In this document: positions 52,231 through 53,441 of the stretch, one piece after another
Layout of the letters: the number at the start of each line of letters is the position of its first letter
How positions within the stretch are numbered: the first letter of the stretch is position 1
Source of the DNA: Candidatus Thalassarchaeum betae
GTDB lineage: Archaea; Thermoplasmatota; Poseidoniia; Poseidoniales; Thalassarchaeaceae
Length of the DNA stretch: 53,441 bases
NCBI GenBank assembly: GCA_022448665.1
Contig: JAKUUO010000008.1
Coordinates: 1 to 53,441, forward strand
Reading direction: 5' to 3'
The notes under the pieces: generated by a model
What the model saw: the letters and a program-made list of their open reading frames with translations, nothing else
What the model was told of the DNA's origin: nothing
The model's database searches: none
Program-made: the position numbers and the translations under genes

Positions 52231-52250
52231 CCATGGCCCTTAGGCCATGG
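52231..52250. repeat. perfect inverted repeat overlapping a start codon
   Basis: CCATGGCC-CTTA-GGCCATGG pairs perfectly over 8 bases. The right arm contains the ATG at 52247 of the next gene, and the left arm carries an out-of-frame ATG at 52233. In RNA the hairpin would hide the start codon. Confidence 0.7.
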
Positions 52251-53200
52251 CGAGCGCGAGCGCGGCTAGAACACTGGTCGCACTCCTCGTGGTCTCCTGC
52301 CTCTCCGGGCTAGTCCTAGCCAACGACGCTGGGACTGGAGGGGACGCAGGGGGTTCGACCTCGACTGCTGCATGGTTGCCCGCTGCAAACGCCACCTATT
52401 ACGGCAACCTGACCGCGAGCAGCGACAACAACGACTACTACGGGGTCAACATGTCGACCGACACCGGCATAGCGGTCGGTCTGACGTCCCCGTCCGGAGC
52501 CGATTTCGACCTGATGCTGTACACCTCGTCCGGGAGCATCATAGACTCCAGCTACTCGACATCGAGTTACGACAGCGTCACTTCCAACGGGACCAACGTC
52601 AGTAGCACTACCGTTTACATCAACGTCGATCGCTGGACCGGATCGGGCCAGTACACCCTGCAGATCTGGATATTCTCGGTCACTCCGCCTCCGGCCCAGA
52701 ACGACGCAAACACCGGTGGCGATGCTGGCGACACATACTCTACGCCGACGGCCCTAAATGGTACGAATGCGACATACTACGGCTACGTCGACAAAAGTAC
52801 TGACGAGTTCGACTACTACAGCATCCCTGTACCATCCTACCACCGTATCAACGCGAGCGTATCCTGGAACACCTCCAGTGCCACCCTCCACCTGCATCTG
52901 TACGACTCCACCGGAGCCTACCTTCCAGGCGGACAGGGCTTCAACACCACCTCCCCCAACACAGTCACCAGCGGCAATTCTTCGGTTGGTGGGACAACTG
53001 TAACTCTGATGGTCAGGGCATGGATTGGTGATGACGACTACACCCTGACGCTCTGGTTCGACAACATCTCCTCCTCCCCCGTCTACAACCAAAACGACTC
53101 GGGAACAGGCGACGATGCCTCCGACGACTACAACAACCCCACTGGGATCATCACCAACATAGGCCAGAACGACTTCACCGGCTGGGCTTCCAACGCCTAA
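52247..53200 (+). CDS. secreted PPC-like repeat protein, frame closed by TAA
   Basis: A 317-residue open segment with a signal peptide (1-25, ending LVLAN) and three copies of a pre-peptidase C-terminal-like beta domain. Each begins ND-x-G-T/N-T-G-G/D-D-A (residues 26, about 152 and about 282). The first two then continue to a D-Y-Y or D-Y-Y-S strand. The third copy is cut by a TAA at 53198, at the point where the others read S-D-N-N-D-Y-Y and S-T-D-E-F-D-Y-Y. The ATG at 52247 is the only good start and lies in a hairpin. The protein is rich in Asn, Ser and Thr, typical of surface proteins; N-glycosylation sequons are numerous. Function unknown. Confidence 0.75.
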   Translation: MASASAARTLVALLVVSCLSGLVLANDAGTGGDAGGSTSTAAWLPAANATYYGNLTASSDNNDYYGVNMSTDTGIAVGLTSPSGADFDLMLYTSSGSIIDSSYSTSSYDSVTSNGTNVSSTTVYINVDRWTGSGQYTLQIWIFSVTPPPAQNDANTGGDAGDTYSTPTALNGTNATYYGYVDKSTDEFDYYSIPVPSYHRINASVSWNTSSATLHLHLYDSTGAYLPGGQGFNTTSPNTVTSGNSSVGGTTVTLMVRAWIGDDDYTLTLWFDNISSSPVYNQNDSGTGDDASDDYNNPTGIITNIGQNDFTGWASNA

Positions 53201-53441
53201 GACATAGTCGACGAGTACTCGGTGGACGTCCCCGCCGATTACGGCATCGCTGTCAGCGTCTCCTTCGATACCGGCGAGGCCAACTTCGACGTAGCACTGG
53301 CCCTGATGCCGAATCCAACGAGCAACATCATCGATCTCTCGCAGACGTCCAGCAGCCCTGAGACGGTCACCTCCAACGGCACCTATGTCTTTTTGGAAAC
53401 GGTCTTGATCGAGATCTACTCCAACACGGGCGAGGGCGAGT
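53201..53441 (+). pseudogene. in-frame continuation of the PPC-like repeat protein beyond a TAA
   Basis: Directly after the TAA at 53198-53200 the same frame remains open to the end of the window. It encodes DIVDEYSVDVPADYGIAV, then a FDTGEANFDVALALMP strand pair, matching the missing half of the third repeat. No frameshift is needed to restore the alignment. It is therefore a nonsense change, a sequencing or assembly error, or an unusual readthrough site. The true end of the gene lies outside the window. Confidence 0.7.

Noticed and set aside
53198..53200. Selenocysteine or pyrrolysine recoding at the internal stop
   Set aside because: The codon is TAA, not TGA or TAG, and no SECIS-like hairpin is apparent nearby.

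Overview
The window reads as a gene-dense, high-GC archaeal chromosome segment, most likely from a marine planktonic euryarchaeon of the Candidatus Poseidoniales (Marine Group II) type. Archaeal markers are the archaeal-type alanyl-tRNA synthetase, RNA polymerase subunit Rpo11, aEF-1beta with its small zinc-ribbon neighbour, Cbf5, an EMC3/Ylp1-type membrane insertase, a UbiA-type archaeal lipid prenyltransferase, a GPN-loop GTPase and an RNase P RNA. Mixed in are bacterial-looking metabolic genes (GuaC, RibA, acyl-CoA dehydrogenase, 3-hydroxyacyl-CoA dehydrogenase) and very large secreted proteins. The taxonomic call is inference from gene content; no 16S gene is present.

Layout. 1-8.3 kb: a small coiled-coil protein, an AlkA-like glycosylase, a membrane-anchored HTHD-motif protein, RtcB, AlaRS, a class I aminotransferase and an unknown protein with an internal duplication. 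8.3-13.1 kb: a 1014-residue Ca-binding-repeat surface protein, archease (the RtcB cofactor), GMP reductase and tRNA-Glu. 13.1-16.6 kb: two small unknown genes, a UbiA prenyltransferase, ornithine carbamoyltransferase and a GPN GTPase. 16.6-21.7 kb: a proline-rich cytosolic protein, then EMC3-like insertase, cytidylate kinase and Cbf5, a remnant of conserved archaeal synteny. 21.9-29.1 kb: a secreted CARDB protein, tRNA-His, a five-gene minus-strand operon (HEAT protein, unknown, DEAD-box helicase, TusA-like, RibA) and a divergent DUF2240-like gene. 29.1-36.3 kb: an MMPL/RND exporter, Rpo11, TruD, aEF-1beta, zinc ribbon, cupin, FtsJ methyltransferase and a sugar-nucleotide epimerase. 36.3-42.2 kb: a VKOR and thioredoxin-fold pair, a second RND exporter, RNase P RNA, RpiA and tRNA-Lys. 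42.2-53.4 kb: AsnRS, an acyl-CoA dehydrogenase with an N-terminal zinc module, tRNA-Gln, a 2028-residue subtilase, 3-hydroxyacyl-CoA dehydrogenase, and a secreted repeat protein whose frame is broken by a TAA and continues off the window.

Together the genes describe an aerobic-type heterotroph that secretes a large protease, oxidises acyl-CoAs and makes extracytoplasmic disulfides, alongside a dense set of RNA-processing genes (RtcB, archease, RNase P, Cbf5, TruD, FtsJ, DEAD-box helicase). Four tRNA genes all encode their CCA ends. No CRISPR array, insertion sequence, prophage or rRNA gene is visible. Several TATA boxes lie about 26 bases upstream of start codons, consistent with leaderless or short-leader transcripts. 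The least explained items are the in-frame TAA at 53198, the zinc-module fusion at 43616, the proline-rich protein at 16631, and a promoter-like 12-mer at 21858 with no obvious gene.
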